Of a stretch of 64,000 nucleotides of DNA, positions 31,229-39,597 are shown piece after piece. Position 1 is the stretch's first letter. Each line of letters starts with the position of its first letter. Source of the DNA: Kitasatospora sp. MAA19. GTDB taxonomy: Bacteria; Actinomycetota; Actinomycetes; Streptomycetales; Streptomycetaceae. The position numbers were made by a program, and so were the translations under genes. The stretch spans positions 1 through 64,000 of the forward strand of contig NZ_JARXYZ010000010.1 of NCBI RefSeq assembly GCF_029894125.1, written 5' to 3'. Below the pieces are notes generated by a model. That model did no database searches and was not told the origin of the DNA. It saw only the letters and a program-made list of their open reading frames with translations.

Positions 31229-32248
31229 GTGCGGTTCACCGTCTCGTCCCTCGTCGCCAACGGCCCCGATCCCGTGACCGGCGTCCAGCGCACCCCGCAG
31301 GAGAAGCTGCGGAACGTCATCGACCAGGCGGTCGCGGCCGAGCAACTCGGCTACGACGGCTACGGCGTGGGGGAGCGGCACGGTGCGCCGTTCCTCTCCC
31401 CGGCGCCGCCGGTGCTGCTCAGCGCGATCGCGGCCCGCACCTCCACCATCCGACTGTTCACCACGGTGACGGTGTTGAGCATCCTGGACCCGGTCCGGGT
31501 CGCGGAGGACTACGCCCTGCTTGACCAACTCTCCGGTGGCCGAGTCGAGTTGATCATCGGTAAGGGAAACGACCCGCGCCACTTCGACCTGTTCGGCCTC
31601 CCCGAGGAGCGCCAGTGGGACGCGCTCGCCGAGAACTACGAGCTGCTGCGGCGGCTTTGGCGCGAGGAGCGGGTGACCTGGGAGGGGTCGACGCGTCCGC
31701 CGCTCAAGGACGCGGCCGTCTCGCCGCGCCCGCTCCAGGATCCGATCCCGGTGTGGCACGGCAGCGCGACCAGCACGCAGTCAACCGACCTCGCCGCCCG
31801 CTACGGCGATCCGCTCTTCTCCGCCAACTCCTTCCACCCGCTGGCCAAGTACCGCTCCCTGGTGGAGCACTACCGCGAACGCTGGGTGCACTACGGCCGG
31901 GACCCGAGGGACGCCCGGGTGGGCGCGAGCTTCGGCGGGCTGTACGTCGCCAAGCGTTCGCAGGACGCGGTCGAGGGCTTCCGTCCGTACTGGAACGCGA
32001 TGTTCGACTCGGCGGCCGGCCGGCACAACAAGTCCCCGTTCACGTCCTTGGAGGACGCGCTGGAGCACGGGTCGGCTCTGGTCGGGAGCCCGCAGCAGGT
32101 GGTCGAGAAGATCCACCGCTATCACGAGGCCTTCGGCAACGAGGTGGTCGGCATCGGAATCGACGCGTTGACGGAGGGGGCGCAGTGGGAGCAGTTGGAG
32201 CTGTTCGCCGCAGAGGTCGCCCCGGTGATCCGGCGCGAGCTGCCGTGA
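31229..32248 (+). CDS. Luciferase-like (LLM) flavin or F420 oxidoreductase
   Basis: 339 aa TIM-barrel oxidoreductase of the bacterial luciferase superfamily: LRNVIDQAVAAEQLGYDGYGVGERHG, FTTVTVLSILDPVRVAEDYALLDQLSGGR and GKGNDPRHFDLFGL. The C-terminal helix FGNEVVGIGIDALTEGAQWEQLELFA is also typical. GTG 31229 follows AAGGAGACC. The upstream Cys-codon ORF and the neighbouring organosulfur genes suggest a monooxygenase acting on a sulfur compound, but no residue fixes the substrate, and members of this family also serve other pathways. Monocistronic. Confidence 0.85.
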   Translation: MRFTVSSLVANGPDPVTGVQRTPQEKLRNVIDQAVAAEQLGYDGYGVGERHGAPFLSPAPPVLLSAIAARTSTIRLFTTVTVLSILDPVRVAEDYALLDQLSGGRVELIIGKGNDPRHFDLFGLPEERQWDALAENYELLRRLWREERVTWEGSTRPPLKDAAVSPRPLQDPIPVWHGSATSTQSTDLAARYGDPLFSANSFHPLAKYRSLVEHYRERWVHYGRDPRDARVGASFGGLYVAKRSQDAVEGFRPYWNAMFDSAAGRHNKSPFTSLEDALEHGSALVGSPQQVVEKIHRYHEAFGNEVVGIGIDALTEGAQWEQLELFAAEVAPVIRRELP

Positions 32249-32424
32249 GCGCCCGCCCGACGTGACGCGCGCCACCGGTCGCGATGGAGTGGCGGCCGGC
32301 GGGGAGGGGGAGACGAGCGGGCAAGGGCCGTGGCCGCCGGGGGGCGGCGCACGGCCCTTGGCCGTCCCCCGGACGGGGCCGGCCGGCCCTGCGCCCCGGT
32401 CGCAGCCAGGTGACCCCTGGCCTT

Positions 32425-32446
32425 CTGTACCTACTGGTATGTACAG
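32425..32446. promoter_or_regulatory. TetR-type operator overlapping regulator start region
   Basis: CTGTAC (32425-32430) and GTACAG (32441-32446) are perfect arms around a second palindrome, TACC-TACT-GGTA (32428-32439). It ends 8 bases before ATG 32455, so repressor binding would block the gene's own promoter; autoregulation is likely. Confidence 0.65.
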
Positions 32447-32454
32447 TGATCCGT

Positions 32455-33021
32455 ATGACCACCCAGGACCGCCTCATCGAGAGCACCCAGGCACTCCTCT
32501 GGGAGCGCGGCTACGTCGGCACCAGCCCCAAGGCCATCCAGCAGCGCGCCGGTGTCGGCCAGGGCAGCATGTACCACCACTTCACCGGCAAGCCCGACCT
32601 CGCCGCCACCGCCCTGCGCCGCAGCGCCGAGCAGCTGAGGGGCGTGGCCGAGGCCGACCTGTCCGCCCCCGGCACGGCGTACGACCGCATCGCCGCCTAT
32701 CTGCTCCGCGACCGTGACGTGCTGCGCGGCTGCAGGATCGGCCGGATGGCCCAGGATCCGGACGTCATCGCGGACCCCGGGCTGCGCGCCCCCGTCGAGG
32801 AGACCTTCGACTGGCTGCGCGACCGGATCGCCGAACTGGTGGCCGAGGGCCAGGCCGCCGGCGAACTCGTGCTCGGCGTCGACCCGGTCGACACCGCCGC
32901 CGCCGTGGTCGCCGTCGTCCAGGGCGGCTACGTCCTGGCCCGCGCGGCCGGCCGGGCCGAGCCCTTCGAACAGGCCGTGCGCGGCGCCCTCGGCCTGCTC
33001 GCCGCGCACCGTACGACCTGA
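32455..33021 (+). CDS. TetR/AcrR-family regulator
   Basis: 188 aa. An N-terminal helix-turn-helix (TQDRLIESTQALLWERGYVG, SPKAIQQRAGVGQGSMYHHF) is followed by a helical ligand-binding domain (LRGCRIGRMAQDPDVIADPGL, ELVAEGQAAGELVLGVDPVDTA) of the TetR_C type seen in YxaF/LmrA-like repressors. No ribosome site precedes ATG 32455; an in-frame GTG lies 9 bases upstream, and the transcript may be nearly leaderless. It is the first gene of a same-strand group with a DUF4865 protein, a carboxymuconolactone decarboxylase-like protein and a phosphotriesterase-like hydrolase, which it probably controls. Confidence 0.9.
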   Translation: MTTQDRLIESTQALLWERGYVGTSPKAIQQRAGVGQGSMYHHFTGKPDLAATALRRSAEQLRGVAEADLSAPGTAYDRIAAYLLRDRDVLRGCRIGRMAQDPDVIADPGLRAPVEETFDWLRDRIAELVAEGQAAGELVLGVDPVDTAAAVVAVVQGGYVLARAAGRAEPFEQAVRGALGLLAAHRTT

Positions 33022-33130
33022 CGCGCCGCACCGCGCCGTCCAGCGCCGGACCTGCGCCGTATCGCGCTGCACTGCGCCGTACCGCGCGCCGCCCGACCTC
33101 CCGAGGATCCGACCACCGAGGAGACCCGCC

Positions 33131-33727
33131 GTGCACGCCATGCAGTACGAGATCACCCTCCCCGCCGACTACGACATGGGGATCATCCGCAAACGCGTCG
33201 CCGACAAGGGCCGTCTCCTGGACGCCTACCCCGGCCTCGGGCTCAAGGCGTACCTGGTCCGCGAGCGCGGCCACGAGGGGTCGCCCGTCAACCAGTACGC
33301 GCCGTTCTACCTCTGGCGCACCGCCGAGGGCATGAACAGCTTCCTCTGGGGCCCGGGCTTTCGCGGCCTGAGCGCGGACTTCGGCCGCCCTGCCGTCCGG
33401 CACTGGCTCGGCGCCGGTCTGGCCCACGGCAGCGGTCCGGCCCGGGGCGCTGCGCCGGACGCCCCCGCGACCACCGCCACCCGCCACACCGTTCGGCTCC
33501 CCGAGGGCGCCGATCCCGCCGAGGCGGTCGAGCAGGCCCTCGCCGGGTTCCCGGCACACCCCGCCCTGCACACCGCGGCCGTCGCGGTGGACCCGTACCG
33601 CTGGGAGCTGCTCCGGTTCGCCCTCTGGCAGGGCCCGGCCCCGGATGACGCGCCCGGCACCCGCTACCAGGTGCTGCACCTGTCCCGTCCCGAACTCGAC
33701 CGGCTGCCCAGCGGCCGGCACTGGTGA
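33131..33727 (+). CDS. DUF4865 family protein
   Basis: 198 aa soluble protein recognised as DUF4865 (MQYEITLPADYDMGIIRKRV, GLGLKAYLVRERG, NQYAPFYLWRTAEGMNSFLW). It looks like a dimeric alpha/beta-barrel type, as in small monooxygenases, but no cofactor motif is visible and no function is established. GTG 33131 follows GAGGAGACCCGCC; ATG 33140 is an internal alternative. Its stop overlaps a possible GTG of the next gene. Such proteins are often found beside TetR regulators and small catabolic enzymes, as here. Confidence 0.8.
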   Translation: MHAMQYEITLPADYDMGIIRKRVADKGRLLDAYPGLGLKAYLVRERGHEGSPVNQYAPFYLWRTAEGMNSFLWGPGFRGLSADFGRPAVRHWLGAGLAHGSGPARGAAPDAPATTATRHTVRLPEGADPAEAVEQALAGFPAHPALHTAAVAVDPYRWELLRFALWQGPAPDDAPGTRYQVLHLSRPELDRLPSGRHW

Positions 33728-33744
33728 AAGGTTCCGCCACCCTG

Positions 33745-34260
33745 ATGAGCGCTCCCGCCGTCCCCACCACTCCCACCACTCCCGCCGTCCCCGCCGCCCC
33801 GGCCCCCGCCCCGATGACGCCGACCGACCTCACCCCCGCCCCGTTGGACCGCGAAGCCGGTTACGCCCTCCTCGCCGACCTCGCCGGCCCGGTCGCCGCC
33901 ACCACCCTCGGCGGCCTGGACAGCCTCGCGCCCGGCTTCCCCGACTGGATCGTCACCAGTCTCTTCGGCGGCACCTACCAGCGTCCCGGCCTCGCCCTGC
34001 GCGACCGCCAGGTGGCCAACCTGGCCGCGCTCACCGCCCTCGGCGGCGTGGAGCCGCAGCTCGCCGACCACGTCCGCAACAGCCTGCGGATCGGCATGAC
34101 CAGGGAGGAGGTCACCGAGGTCATCGTCCACCTCGCCCCCTACGTCGGCGTCCCCAAGGCCCTGGCCGGCCTGCGCGTCGCCACCGCCACCTTCGCCGAG
34201 ACGGCCCCGACCGTGGCGGCCCCGACTGAGACGGCCCCCACTCGGGAGGGCCAGGCATGA
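33745..34260 (+). CDS. Carboxymuconolactone decarboxylase-like protein
   Basis: 171 aa. After a Pro/Thr/Ala-rich N-terminal 40 residues comes a CMD/AhpD-like helical domain (LAPGFPDWIVTSLFGGTYQRPGL, RDRQVANLAALTALGGVEPQLADH, RIGMTREEVTEVIVHLAPYVGVP). The order matches gamma-carboxymuconolactone decarboxylases. The paired Cys of AhpD peroxidases are absent, so a decarboxylase or isomerase-type role fits better than peroxidase. ATG 33745 is used; an overlapping GTG at 33724 would couple it to the DUF4865 gene. Its ATGA overlap with the next gene shows an operon. Confidence 0.85.
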   Translation: MSAPAVPTTPTTPAVPAAPAPAPMTPTDLTPAPLDREAGYALLADLAGPVAATTLGGLDSLAPGFPDWIVTSLFGGTYQRPGLALRDRQVANLAALTALGGVEPQLADHVRNSLRIGMTREEVTEVIVHLAPYVGVPKALAGLRVATATFAETAPTVAAPTETAPTREGQA

Positions 34261-35270
34261 CCCGTGACGTCCGCACCGTCCACACCGTCCGAACGGTCCG
34301 CACCGTCCTCGGCGACCTCGACCCCGCCGAACTCGGCGTGACCGACTCCCACGACCACCTCTTCATCCGCAGCCCCCTGCTGCCCGGTGAGGAGTTGGAC
34401 GACCCGGCCGCCGCCGAGGGCGTCCTGCGCGCATTCGCGGCGGTCGGCGGCCGTTCGTTCGTCCAGTGGACCCCGTACGGCATGGGCCGCGGCGCGGGCT
34501 CGCTCGCGAAGCTCTCCCGTGCGACCGGCGTCCACGTCGTCGCCGGCACCGGCCTGCACCAGGCGGCCCACTACGACCCGGACACCCTCCCCACCCTGTA
34601 CGACGGGCTCGCCGAACGCTTCATCTCAGACCTCACGACCGGGCTCACCACCGAACCAGCCGCCGGGGCGCCCACCAAGCCGCCCACCAAGCCGCCCACC
34701 AAGCCGCCCACCGAACCGCACGGCGCTTCCGAGGGTGTCCGGGCGGGCCTGATCAAGGTCGCGTGCGACGCCGGTACCACCACCTGGCACACCCGCCGGG
34801 TGATGACCGCGGCCGCCGAGGCACACCACGCCACCGGCGCCCCGATCGCCGTCCACCTCGAACCCGGCGCCCACCCGCACTTCGTGATGCGCTGGCTGCA
34901 CGCCCGGCACGGCGTCCCGCCCGACCAGATCATCCTCGGCCACCTCACCCGGCTGCCCGACGTGCGGCTGCACCGCGAGCTCGCCGCGGAAGGCGTCCAC
35001 CTCGCGCTGGACAGCCCCTCCCGGGCCGACCACCCGGCCGACCACCAGGCCTTCGACGTCATCGCCGACCTCGTCGACGCCGGCCACGCCTCCCAGCTGC
35101 TCCTCGGCGCCGACACCACCACCCGCACCGCGCGCCGGGGCGACGGCCCGACCCGGCTGCTCACCGACCTCGCCCCACGGCTCGCCCGCACCTTCGGCCG
35201 CGAACTGCTGGACCTCCTGCTCACCGCCAACCCGGCCGCCGCCTTCGCCGCCGACTGGCGCACACCCTGA
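34257..35270 (+). CDS. Phosphotriesterase-family metal-dependent hydrolase
   Basis: 337 aa TIM-barrel amidohydrolase of the phosphotriesterase/lactonase group. Metal ligands are visible: TDSHDHLF (H-x-H), the bridging Lys in LIKVACDAG, His in AVHLEPGAHP, His in ILGHLTRLPD and Asp in LLGADTTTR. A Pro/Thr/Lys insertion (TKPP units encoded by a 12-bp repeat) sits near residue 140, in a loop before the bridging-Lys strand. Likely substrates are lactones or esters handled together with the CMD-like and DUF4865 proteins; phosphotriesterase activity itself is unlikely to be the natural one. ATG overlaps the upstream stop by four bases. Confidence 0.87.
   Translation: MTRDVRTVHTVRTVRTVLGDLDPAELGVTDSHDHLFIRSPLLPGEELDDPAAAEGVLRAFAAVGGRSFVQWTPYGMGRGAGSLAKLSRATGVHVVAGTGLHQAAHYDPDTLPTLYDGLAERFISDLTTGLTTEPAAGAPTKPPTKPPTKPPTEPHGASEGVRAGLIKVACDAGTTTWHTRRVMTAAAEAHHATGAPIAVHLEPGAHPHFVMRWLHARHGVPPDQIILGHLTRLPDVRLHRELAAEGVHLALDSPSRADHPADHQAFDVIADLVDAGHASQLLLGADTTTRTARRGDGPTRLLTDLAPRLARTFGRELLDLLLTANPAAAFAADWRTP
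34671..34718 (+). repeat. 12-bp in-frame tandem repeat inside hydrolase gene
   Basis: CCCACCAAGCCG occurs three times exactly, then CCCACCGAACCG. The units encode Pro-Thr-Lys-Pro and Pro-Thr-Glu-Pro, so copy-number change would lengthen or shorten a flexible loop without breaking the frame. Confidence 0.9.
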
Positions 35271-35332
35271 ACCGTCTCAGGCCTACCCCGCCCGGCCGCC
35301 CGGCCGCCCGGCCGACTGGCCGCGACAGGACC

Positions 35333-35349
35333 GGCCCTCCGCGAGGGCC
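35333..35349. terminator. Short hairpin, possible terminator
   Basis: GGCCCTC-CGC-GAGGGCC forms a 7-bp stem with a 3-nt loop between the hydrolase operon and the acetyltransferase gene. The gap also holds CGGCCGCC tandem repeats (about 35291-35312). Weak by length but correctly placed. Confidence 0.4.
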
Positions 35350-35402
35350 TGTGGCGACGGCCTGTGGCGAGGGCCCACCACCCGCGCTCTACCGTGACGA
35401 CC

Positions 35403-35894
35403 ATGGTGATCCTGCGAATCCTCACGACCGACGACTGGCCGCTCTGGCGCGACCTGCGCATCGCCGCCCTGACCGACGCGCCGCACGCCTTCAAAGCCCG
35501 CCTCGCGGACTGGCACCACGGCGGCGAGGAACGCTGGCGCGCCCGGCTTCACCTTCCGGGCGCCCACCACGTCGCGGCGCTGCTGGACGGTCCGGACGGC
35601 ACCCCGGTCGGCCTGGCGGACGGTGTCCCCGGCGCCGACGGCGTACGGGAGTTGCGCGCGGTGTGGGTCGGACCGCAGGCGCGCGGCCGGGGCGTCGCCG
35701 ACCGCCTGATCGAGGAGGTCGAGCGCTGGGCCCGCGCATCCGGCGGCACCACGCTGCGCCTCGCGGTGATCCCCGGCAACGAGCCCGCGCTCGCCCTCTA
35801 CCGCCGGCACGGCTTCACCGCGCTCGCGGAACCCGGCGAACCGCTCGCCGACGGGGTCACCCGGGAGCTCGTGATGGCGAAGCCGCTGCGCTGA
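35403..35894 (+). CDS. GNAT-family N-acetyltransferase
   Basis: 163 aa. The acetyl-CoA-binding motif A is clear (LRAVWVGPQARGRGVADRLIEEV, with the Q/R-x-x-G-x-G/A core GRGVADRL), followed by LRLAVIPGNEPALALYRRHGF, the motif B region that closes the site. The N-terminus ILRILTTDDWPLWRDLRIAAL is typical of the family. ATG 35403 directly starts this block; no strong ribosome site is present. Substrate unknown (small molecule or protein N-terminus). It stands alone, about 130 bp after the hydrolase operon. Confidence 0.88.
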   Translation: MVILRILTTDDWPLWRDLRIAALTDAPHAFKARLADWHHGGEERWRARLHLPGAHHVAALLDGPDGTPVGLADGVPGADGVRELRAVWVGPQARGRGVADRLIEEVERWARASGGTTLRLAVIPGNEPALALYRRHGFTALAEPGEPLADGVTRELVMAKPLR

Positions 35895-35974
35895 CGGTCG
35901 GACGGGCCGATCGGTCACCCACCGATCCACCCCGCCACCCGCCCGACGGCTGCGAACGCCCCGAAGGCGAGCAG

Positions 35975-36337
35975 TCACGTCAGCTCTTCGTCCGCCACCT
36001 CGCGCCCCTCCCCGCGCTCCTCCGCCCCGCCGTCGGCCGCAGGGCGGACGGCGCGCCAGGCGGACACGTCGGCCTCCGTGAGCCGGTACGGCGCGAGGGC
36101 GGTGAGCAGGGCGAGCCGGGCGGCCGGCCGTTCGGATACGGCAAGCCCGGCCAGGTGCGGGCCGACGGGGTCGCCGCCGAGCGGCGGGTGGGTGCCGTCC
36201 CAGGCGTCCAGCGAGTCCAGGACGGCGGCGCGGGCGGAGGCCGTCAGCAGGTCGCCGCCCGCCGACGCGGCCGCGCGCAGGGCCAGATAAGCGGGGCCGA
36301 TCGCCGCCGCCCGGCACGGGGGCCTCGGCTGAGCCAT
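35975..36337 (-). CDS. Small hypothetical, possible AhpD-like remnant
   Basis: 120 aa. The core (LDAWDGTHPPLGGDPVGPHL, SERPAARLALLTALAPYRLT) recalls the end of CMD/AhpD-like proteins, but the catalytic Cys pair is missing and the only Cys (Cys9) is elsewhere. The C-terminus is acidic and disordered. It could be a short stand-alone member or the truncated end of a longer gene. It is convergent with the acetyltransferase gene and cotranscribed, if at all, with the dehydrogenase gene upstream, from which a hairpin separates it. Confidence 0.42.
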   Translation of the reverse strand: MAQPRPPCRAAAIGPAYLALRAAASAGGDLLTASARAAVLDSLDAWDGTHPPLGGDPVGPHLAGLAVSERPAARLALLTALAPYRLTEADVSAWRAVRPAADGGAEERGEGREVADEELT

Positions 36338-36384
36338 GGGTCATGAGCCCCGAGTCCCGAGCCCTGAGGCGGGCGTCACGCGAC

Positions 36385-36442
36385 ACGACAGCGGGGCCTG
36401 CGCCACCAACCACTCGGAGGAGTGGCCCAGACCCCGCGTCGT
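36385..36442. terminator. Imperfect long hairpin after dehydrogenase gene
   Basis: ACGAC...GTCGT, GCGGGG...CCCCGC and the inner CCACTC-GGAG-GAGTGG pair in nested order between the short-chain dehydrogenase stop and the 120 aa ORF. It would terminate minus-strand transcription of the dehydrogenase. Confidence 0.55.
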
Positions 36443-36458
36443 CATGCCGTCCGGCGGA

Positions 36459-37223
36459 TCACATGTGGGTGCCGCCGTCGATGCGGAGCTCGGTGCCGGT
36501 GACGAACGCGCCGTCGTCGGACGCCAGCATCGCGATCACGCCGGCCACCGTCTCCGGGCCCGCGAAGCCCTGGCCGAGGGCCGGGGCGAGCTTGGCGAGC
36601 AGGCTGAGGTCGGCATCGGCGGGCAGGCCCGGGTTGTGGGTCATGCCGCTGTCGATGCTGCCCGGCGCGACGCAGACCGCGCGCAGGCCCTGCTTCGAGT
36701 ACTCGGAGGCTATGGCGTGGGTGAAGGACTGGATGCCGCCCTTGGTCGCGGCGTACGCGGCCATGTAGGGGTGGGCGAAGCTCGCGGAGGTGGAGCTGAA
36801 GTTCACCACCACGCCCTCGCCGCCCGCGAGCAGCGCCGGGAGCGCCTCGCGGGTCATCAGGAAGGTGCCGGTCAGGTTGACGGCGAGGAGCTTGTTCCAG
36901 AACTCCAGGCTGGTCTCGTGCGTGTGCGAGGAGCGCAGGATGCCGGCCGCGTTGACCAGGACGTCCAGCCCGCCGAGGCCGCCGATCGCCGCCGCGACGC
37001 CGGTGGTGACGGACGCCTCGTCCGAGATGTCCAGGACCTGGATGGTCAGGCGGTCCGCGGTGCCGTCGGCGGTCGCGCGGTCCAGGGTCTTCTTCAGGCC
37101 GTCCTCGTTGACGTCGACGGCGACGACCTTCCCGCCCTCGGCGAGGATCCGGTGCACGGTGGCCTGGCCGATGCCAGAGCCGCCGCCAGTGATCAGGACG
37201 TTCCGTCCGCTGAAGCGCTCCAT
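36459..37223 (-). CDS. Short-chain dehydrogenase/reductase
   Basis: 254 aa classical SDR. The cofactor motif is TGGGSGIG at residues 12-19, the acidic residue after strand 2 is Asp (AVDVNED, pointing to NAD(H) preference), and NAAG follows. Catalytic residues are Ser in NFSSTSAS, Tyr-x-x-x-Lys in YAATKGG and Asn in NLTGTF. The C-terminus TGTELRIDGGTHM is family-typical. ATG 37223 is used. It is divergent from the TetR gene at 37361 with two palindromes between them, so it is probably repressed by that regulator. Substrate alcohol or ketone unknown. Confidence 0.92.
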   Translation of the reverse strand: MERFSGRNVLITGGGSGIGQATVHRILAEGGKVVAVDVNEDGLKKTLDRATADGTADRLTIQVLDISDEASVTTGVAAAIGGLGGLDVLVNAAGILRSSHTHETSLEFWNKLLAVNLTGTFLMTREALPALLAGGEGVVVNFSSTSASFAHPYMAAYAATKGGIQSFTHAIASEYSKQGLRAVCVAPGSIDSGMTHNPGLPADADLSLLAKLAPALGQGFAGPETVAGVIAMLASDDGAFVTGTELRIDGGTHM

Positions 37224-37267
37224 GGTGGTACTCCGTTCGTTCGTGGCCTCTCGACCTCAGGAGACAC

Positions 37268-37338
37268 GTTACGCCTGAGTGGCATAACGTGCCAATAAGT
37301 CCATGGATGTCATTACGGCGCGACGTGCCACAGTGGCA
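37268..37338. promoter_or_regulatory. Two palindromes in SDR/TetR divergent promoter
   Basis: GTTACGCC (37268-37275) pairs with GGCATAAC (37281-37288) with one mismatch. TGCCAC-A-GTGGCA (37326-37338) is perfect. Both share a TGCC/GGCA core and flank the region where divergent promoters would lie, consistent with binding of the adjacent TetR protein. Confidence 0.6.
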
Positions 37339-37360
37339 TCGACCCGCGTAGGCTGGCCCT

Positions 37361-37981
37361 GTGACCGGACGACCCACCCTGAACCAGCGCCGCCGGGACG
37401 CCACCCGGATGGACATCGCCCGCACCGCCGCCGCGCTCTTCGCCGAACGGGGGGCCGAGGCGGTCACCGCCGAGGAGATCGCCCTCGCGGCGGGCATCTC
37501 GCTGCGCACCTTCTACCGGTACTTCTCCGTCAAGGAGGACGCCGTCGCCCCGCTGCTGGCGGCGGGCGGGCGGCGCTGGGTCGACCAGCTCGCCGAGGCC
37601 CCGGCCGACCTGCCACTGCGCGAGGCGCTGGAGCGCTCGGCGGTGTCCTCGCTGACCCCGGTCGACGACGAGGCCGTCGAGGCGATGGAGTGGACCCGCA
37701 GCCTGCTGCGCGATCCGCGCCTCGACGGCACCTGGCAGCGGGTCCACGCCGACTCCGAGGAGCGGCTGCGGGTCGTCCTCGCGGGTCGGTGTCCGGACGG
37801 CACCGACCCGCTGGAGATCCGCCTGGCCGCCGCCGCGGCGACCGCTGCGATCCGGGTCGCGCTGGAGGAGTGGGCCTCCTCCGGCGCCCCCACTGCCGGT
37901 CCGGGGTCCCCTCGGGAGCTCGGCGCCCGCTGCATGCGCGAACTCACGGCGGGGCTGCGGCTCTACGACCGGGAGGGGTGA
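37361..37981 (+). CDS. TetR/AcrR-family regulator
   Basis: 206 aa. The helix-turn-helix is clear (MDIARTAAALFAERGAEAVT, AEEIALAAGISLRTFYRYFSVKED); the C-terminal domain is helical (WVDQLAEAPADLPLREALERS, EIRLAAAAATAAIRVALEEW), of the type seen in MftR-like regulators. GTG 37361 is the start, with MTGRPTLNQRRRDATRMDIA before the first helix. It is divergent from the SDR gene and likely autoregulated through the palindromes at 37268-37338. Copy C of the hairpin repeat family follows about 145 bp after the stop. Confidence 0.9.
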   Translation: MTGRPTLNQRRRDATRMDIARTAAALFAERGAEAVTAEEIALAAGISLRTFYRYFSVKEDAVAPLLAAGGRRWVDQLAEAPADLPLREALERSAVSSLTPVDDEAVEAMEWTRSLLRDPRLDGTWQRVHADSEERLRVVLAGRCPDGTDPLEIRLAAAAATAAIRVALEEWASSGAPTAGPGSPRELGARCMRELTAGLRLYDREG

Positions 37982-38125
37982 GCCCGACTCCGGCTGCCGC
38001 TCTCGCGGTTGCCGATCCCGGTCGTACTCGTGCCGGACCCGCGCCTCCGCACCCGCTCCCGGAATCCCGCAGTCCAGCCGCCCGTCGGGTCGGCGGTCGA
38101 CGGCGGGCGACGGCGGTCCGGTGGC

Positions 38126-38201
38126 GGCGAACAGATGACAGCAGACAGATAACAGATAACAGATTTCGAAATCTGTCATCTGTCAGTTGTCATCTGTCGC
38201 C
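38126..38201. repeat. CAGATGA-family hairpin repeat, copy C
   Basis: The left arm is a run of ACAGATGACAG, CAGACAGATA, ACAGATA and ACAGATTT; the right arm is AAATCTGTCATCTGTCAG and TTGTCATCTGTCGCC. The arms pair well if one extra 8-nt ACAGATAA unit on the left is looped out, so copies appear to gain or lose 8-nt units. The centre is TTTCGAAA. It lies in the 343-bp gap between the TetR gene and the esterase; nothing else was recognised there. Confidence 0.75.
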
Positions 38202-38324
38202 CGTTCCGCCTCCCCGCCCCGTTAGGGTTGGTGATCGCGCGCCCCGGCGGGGGAACCGGGGTGACCACCTCGGATGTCCTGAGCGGAGGGGGCGGGGAGT
38301 TCGAGGCGTGGGAGCAAGTAGGAC

Positions 38325-39467
38325 ATGGGTCTGACGAGCCACAAGGTGTTGGCGCTGACCGTATTGATCGCCGTCGTGATGACGGCCGGCACGGTCTGGC
38401 TGTGGCCAAGACTCGCCAGGCAGACCTGGCAGGCGGTGCTCGGCCGGATCGGCGCGCTGCTCGCCACCCAGCTCACGGTGCTTGCCGCGCTCGGCCTGGT
38501 GGCGAACAACTACTTCGCCTTCTACAGCAGTTGGGACGACCTGCTGGGCACCGGCGAAACCGGCCCGGTGGTGATCCACAACAAGGCGGACGCGTCCGGT
38601 CGGCTGCTCGTGGAGACGATCGGCCACGCCTCCGTCAAGGGCGGCGGCGCGATGGGTCGCGAGCCGAGCCAGTCCGGCGAGATCCGCAAGGTGCGGATCG
38701 ACGGTGCGGCGAGCCGGCTGTCCACCGAGGGGTACGTCTACCTGCCGCCGCAGTACTTCCAACCGGAGTACGCGCAGCGGCAGTTCCCGGCGGTGATCGT
38801 CAGCACCGGCTTCCCCGGGCTCGCCGAGAACCTGATCACGCGGTTCAACTACCCGGGCGCGGCGCTCAAGCTGCTCCAGGAGGGGAAGATGCAGCCGACC
38901 GTCATGGTCATGGTGCGCCCCTCGCCGGCCCTGCCGCAGGACACCGAGTGCGAGGACATCCCGGGCGGAGCGCAGTCCGACACGTACTTCACCAAGGACG
39001 TCCCCTCGGCGATCCAGGCGAGCTTCCGGGTCTCGTCCGACCCGCAGGCCTGGGCCTTCATGGGCAACTCGACCGGCGGCTACTGCGCCCTCAAGTTGGC
39101 CATGCGCCACCCGGACGTCTTCCCGACCGCCGTCGCGCTCTCCGCCTACTACGACGCCGCCGACGACCCGACCACGGGCGACCTCTTCGGCGGCAGCAAG
39201 CAGCGCCGCGACGAGGCCAACCTGATGTGGCGGCTGAAGAACCTGCCGCAGCCGAAGGTGTCCGTGCTGCTGGCCGGTACCAAGAAGGGCGACGGCAACT
39301 ACCGGCACGACACCGAGGCCTTCGTCGACGCGGTGCAGGCCCCGATGAAGGCCTCCTACAGCATGCTGGAGAACGGCGGCCACAACTTCGAGACCTGGAG
39401 CGCCCTGCTGCCGTCCTCGCTGGAGTGGCTGTCCCAGCACCTCAAGGTGCCGAACCAGACCGTCTGA
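38325..39467 (+). CDS. Membrane-anchored alpha/beta-hydrolase (esterase D/antigen 85-like)
   Basis: 380 aa. Two hydrophobic helices (about residues 7-27 and 42-62) anchor a large extracytoplasmic esterase domain. The nucleophile elbow is GNSTGGYCA (G-x-S-x-G), the acid probably lies in the KKGDGNYRHDTEAF segment, and the catalytic His is in NGGHNFETW. The domain resembles the putative-esterase (PF00756) family that includes antigen 85 mycolyltransferases and esterase D. VYLPPQYF followed by FPAVIVSTGFPG is the usual first strand. ATG 38325 has GGAGCAAGTAGG upstream. Substrate unknown; it may modify cell-envelope esters. Confidence 0.87.
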   Translation: MGLTSHKVLALTVLIAVVMTAGTVWLWPRLARQTWQAVLGRIGALLATQLTVLAALGLVANNYFAFYSSWDDLLGTGETGPVVIHNKADASGRLLVETIGHASVKGGGAMGREPSQSGEIRKVRIDGAASRLSTEGYVYLPPQYFQPEYAQRQFPAVIVSTGFPGLAENLITRFNYPGAALKLLQEGKMQPTVMVMVRPSPALPQDTECEDIPGGAQSDTYFTKDVPSAIQASFRVSSDPQAWAFMGNSTGGYCALKLAMRHPDVFPTAVALSAYYDAADDPTTGDLFGGSKQRRDEANLMWRLKNLPQPKVSVLLAGTKKGDGNYRHDTEAFVDAVQAPMKASYSMLENGGHNFETWSALLPSSLEWLSQHLKVPNQTV

Positions 39468-39597
39468 GCAGACCCGAGCAGTTCCAGCGGACCCAGCAGA
39501 CCCGGTGGACCCAGTGGATCTAGCTGATCCGAGCGGATCAACGGGCAGGCAAGGCCGACAGCAGGGGACCAGCCCCGGGGCGCGGGAGCGGCGAGGC

